DNA of 23,234 nt from Palsa-661 sp035535015 (GTDB lineage Bacteria; Actinomycetota; Acidimicrobiia; Acidimicrobiales; UBA8190), in NCBI GenBank assembly GCA_035535015.1, contig DATLQU010000010.1, forward strand, positions 1-23,234, written 5' to 3'. The translations under genes and the position numbers were made by a program. The notes beneath the pieces were generated by a model. The model worked only from the letters and a program-made list of their open reading frames with translations. It made no database searches and was not told where the DNA came from. Positions 22,255-23,234 of the stretch are shown piece after piece. Numbering within the stretch: the stretch's first letter is position 1; the number at the start of each line of letters is the position of its first letter.

Positions 22255-23234
22255 GTGACGGCGCGCCACGGGCATGACGCCGCGCCCCGGGTGCCTGGCT
22301 CCCTCGACGGCGTGGCCGCCGTCGTGGTCACCTACCGCCGGCGTCGACTGGCCGGAAACGTGGTGCGTTCGCTGCTCGGGACCGAGGGCTTCGACCCGAG
22401 CCACGTCATCGTGGTGGTGAACGGCGAAGGCGGCCTCGACGACACCGATCTGGAGGACCGGGTCTTCCTGCACCGGCTGCCCGCCAATCTGGGGCCGGCC
22501 GGAGCCTTTCGCCATGGGCTCATCGAGGCCTTCTCCGATCCGTCCGTCGAGTGGGCGTATCTGTGCGAGGACGACGTGGGCCTGTTCGCCGTCCCCGCCC
22601 CCCGGGTGGCCGACGTGGTGGGGCGGGCCGAGGCGGCGGGCCGAGCGGCCGGCCCCGACGAGCCCCCCATCGGAGCCGTCGTCTCCTACGGGCGGCTCTT
22701 CACCGCCCGCGGCGGCCATACCGTGAACAGCGTCCCGGCGTCGGGCGGAGCCTTCGGCCTCGCTCCGGTCGACGTGGCCTGTTGGGGCGCCACCTTGGTC
22801 GCGCGCGCCGTGGTCGACGCCGGCGTCCTCCCGGACACGGACTGGTTCTTCGGGTACGAGGACTTCGACTTCTTCTGCCGACTGCGTGCCGCCGGTTTCT
22901 CGGTCATGGTCGACGTCGCCGCGGCGCGGGCCGTGGCCGACCAACAGACGTCGCGCGGACGGGCCGATACCTTGGCACCGCACCGGCCGGTGGACGCCGA
23001 AGAGGCCTGGCGGGCGTACTACGTGGCGCGCAACTTCGTCACCTTCGCCCGTCGCCACGGCACGCCGAGCTGGCAGGCCTGGCACCTCGTCTACTCGGTC
23101 CGTCGCCTGCAACTGGCCGGCGGGCGTCTGGAGCGCTCCGCCTACCTGCACGGCCTGTGGGACGGGTTCCGCGGTCGCCTGGGGCCGAACCCCCGTTACC
23201 AGAGCCGGCTCGGGGAGCTTCCCCTCCCCGGCGA
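22255..23234 (+). CDS. Glycosyltransferase family 2 protein (3'-truncated)
   Basis: The frame from GTG 22255 stays open to the last base, giving 326 complete codons with no stop; the C-terminus lies beyond the window. Visible motifs are VAAVVVTYRRRRLAGNVV at the fold start, VIVVVNGEGG, PANLGPAGAFRHGL, YLCEDDVGLF (the metal-binding acidic cluster), and DWFFGYEDFDFFCRLRAAGF with the E-D general-base pair. YYVARNFVTFARRHG follows, typical of rhamnosyl- and galactofuranosyl-type GT2 enzymes with a C-terminal extension. Later GTG codons (22291, 22312) could also start it, but 22255 sits six bases after a TANNNT box. Activity is an inverting sugar transfer; donor unknown. It is not close to the GT2a/GT2b pair. 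Confidence 0.85.
   Translation, partial: MTARHGHDAAPRVPGSLDGVAAVVVTYRRRRLAGNVVRSLLGTEGFDPSHVIVVVNGEGGLDDTDLEDRVFLHRLPANLGPAGAFRHGLIEAFSDPSVEWAYLCEDDVGLFAVPAPRVADVVGRAEAAGRAAGPDEPPIGAVVSYGRLFTARGGHTVNSVPASGGAFGLAPVDVACWGATLVARAVVDAGVLPDTDWFFGYEDFDFFCRLRAAGFSVMVDVAAARAVADQQTSRGRADTLAPHRPVDAEEAWRAYYVARNFVTFARRHGTPSWQAWHLVYSVRRLQLAGGRLERSAYLHGLWDGFRGRLGPNPRYQSRLGELPLPG

Noticed and set aside
22239..22331. Longer form of the GT2 protein beginning at 22331
   Set aside because: It would overlap the divergent GT2 gene by 77 bases and adds residues before the conserved first strand; ATG 22238 is better placed.
1..23234. Mobile elements, tRNA genes or integration sites explaining the modular layout
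   Set aside because: No transposase or integrase gene, terminal inverted repeats or tRNA-like cloverleaf was found by reading; the strand switches alone do not show transfer.

Overview
The window is a gene-dense stretch of a high-GC bacterial chromosome. By codon bias, frequent GTG/TTG starts and several start codons placed directly behind a TANNNT box, it looks like an actinomycete, possibly Acidimicrobiia-like. That assignment is inference, because there is no rRNA or marker gene. Twenty protein genes cover nearly all of it, and no gap reaches 300 bases. No tRNA, rRNA, CRISPR array, transposase or integrase was seen.

Almost every gene belongs to cell-surface polysaccharide synthesis. There are ten glycosyltransferases (four GT2-like, five GT4-like, one GT14-like), four PAPS-type sulfotransferases, one alkaline-phosphatase-superfamily 'sulfatase' with Thr where sulfatases have Cys/Ser, a Wzm/Wzt ABC exporter pair, an asparagine-synthase-type amidotransferase, a polytopic membrane protein that could be a polymerase or ligase, and the C-terminal part of a right-handed beta-helix protein. 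The simplest reading is a locus that builds, sulfates, possibly amidates, and exports a surface glycan.

Layout: (1) 1-1071 (+) beta-helix protein, cut by the window edge, convergent with 1136-2533 (-) sulfatase-like hydrolase. (2) 2586-3557 (+) GT14, whose stop abuts the stop of 3558-4565 (-) sulfotransferase. (3) 4634-9050 (+) GT2a, then wzm, wzt and GT2b; the two GT2 genes are close paralogs bracketing the transporter. (4) 12297-9064 (-) GT4 then AsnB-like. (5) 12394-18085 (+) a tight five-gene operon: sulfotransferase, membrane protein, two paralogous GT4s, sulfotransferase, with 4-nt overlaps at the last three junctions. (6) 22238-18136 (-) a four-gene operon: GT2, GT4, GT4, sulfotransferase. 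(7) 22255-end (+) a GT2 cut by the window edge.

Transcription repeatedly switches strand. Junctions are very tight: one pair of convergent stops touches, and one pair of divergent starts is only 16 bp apart with what looks like a shared, symmetric -10 element. Three genes carry in-frame repeats at the DNA level: a 12-bp minisatellite, a 15-bp tail repeat and a 21-bp tail repeat.
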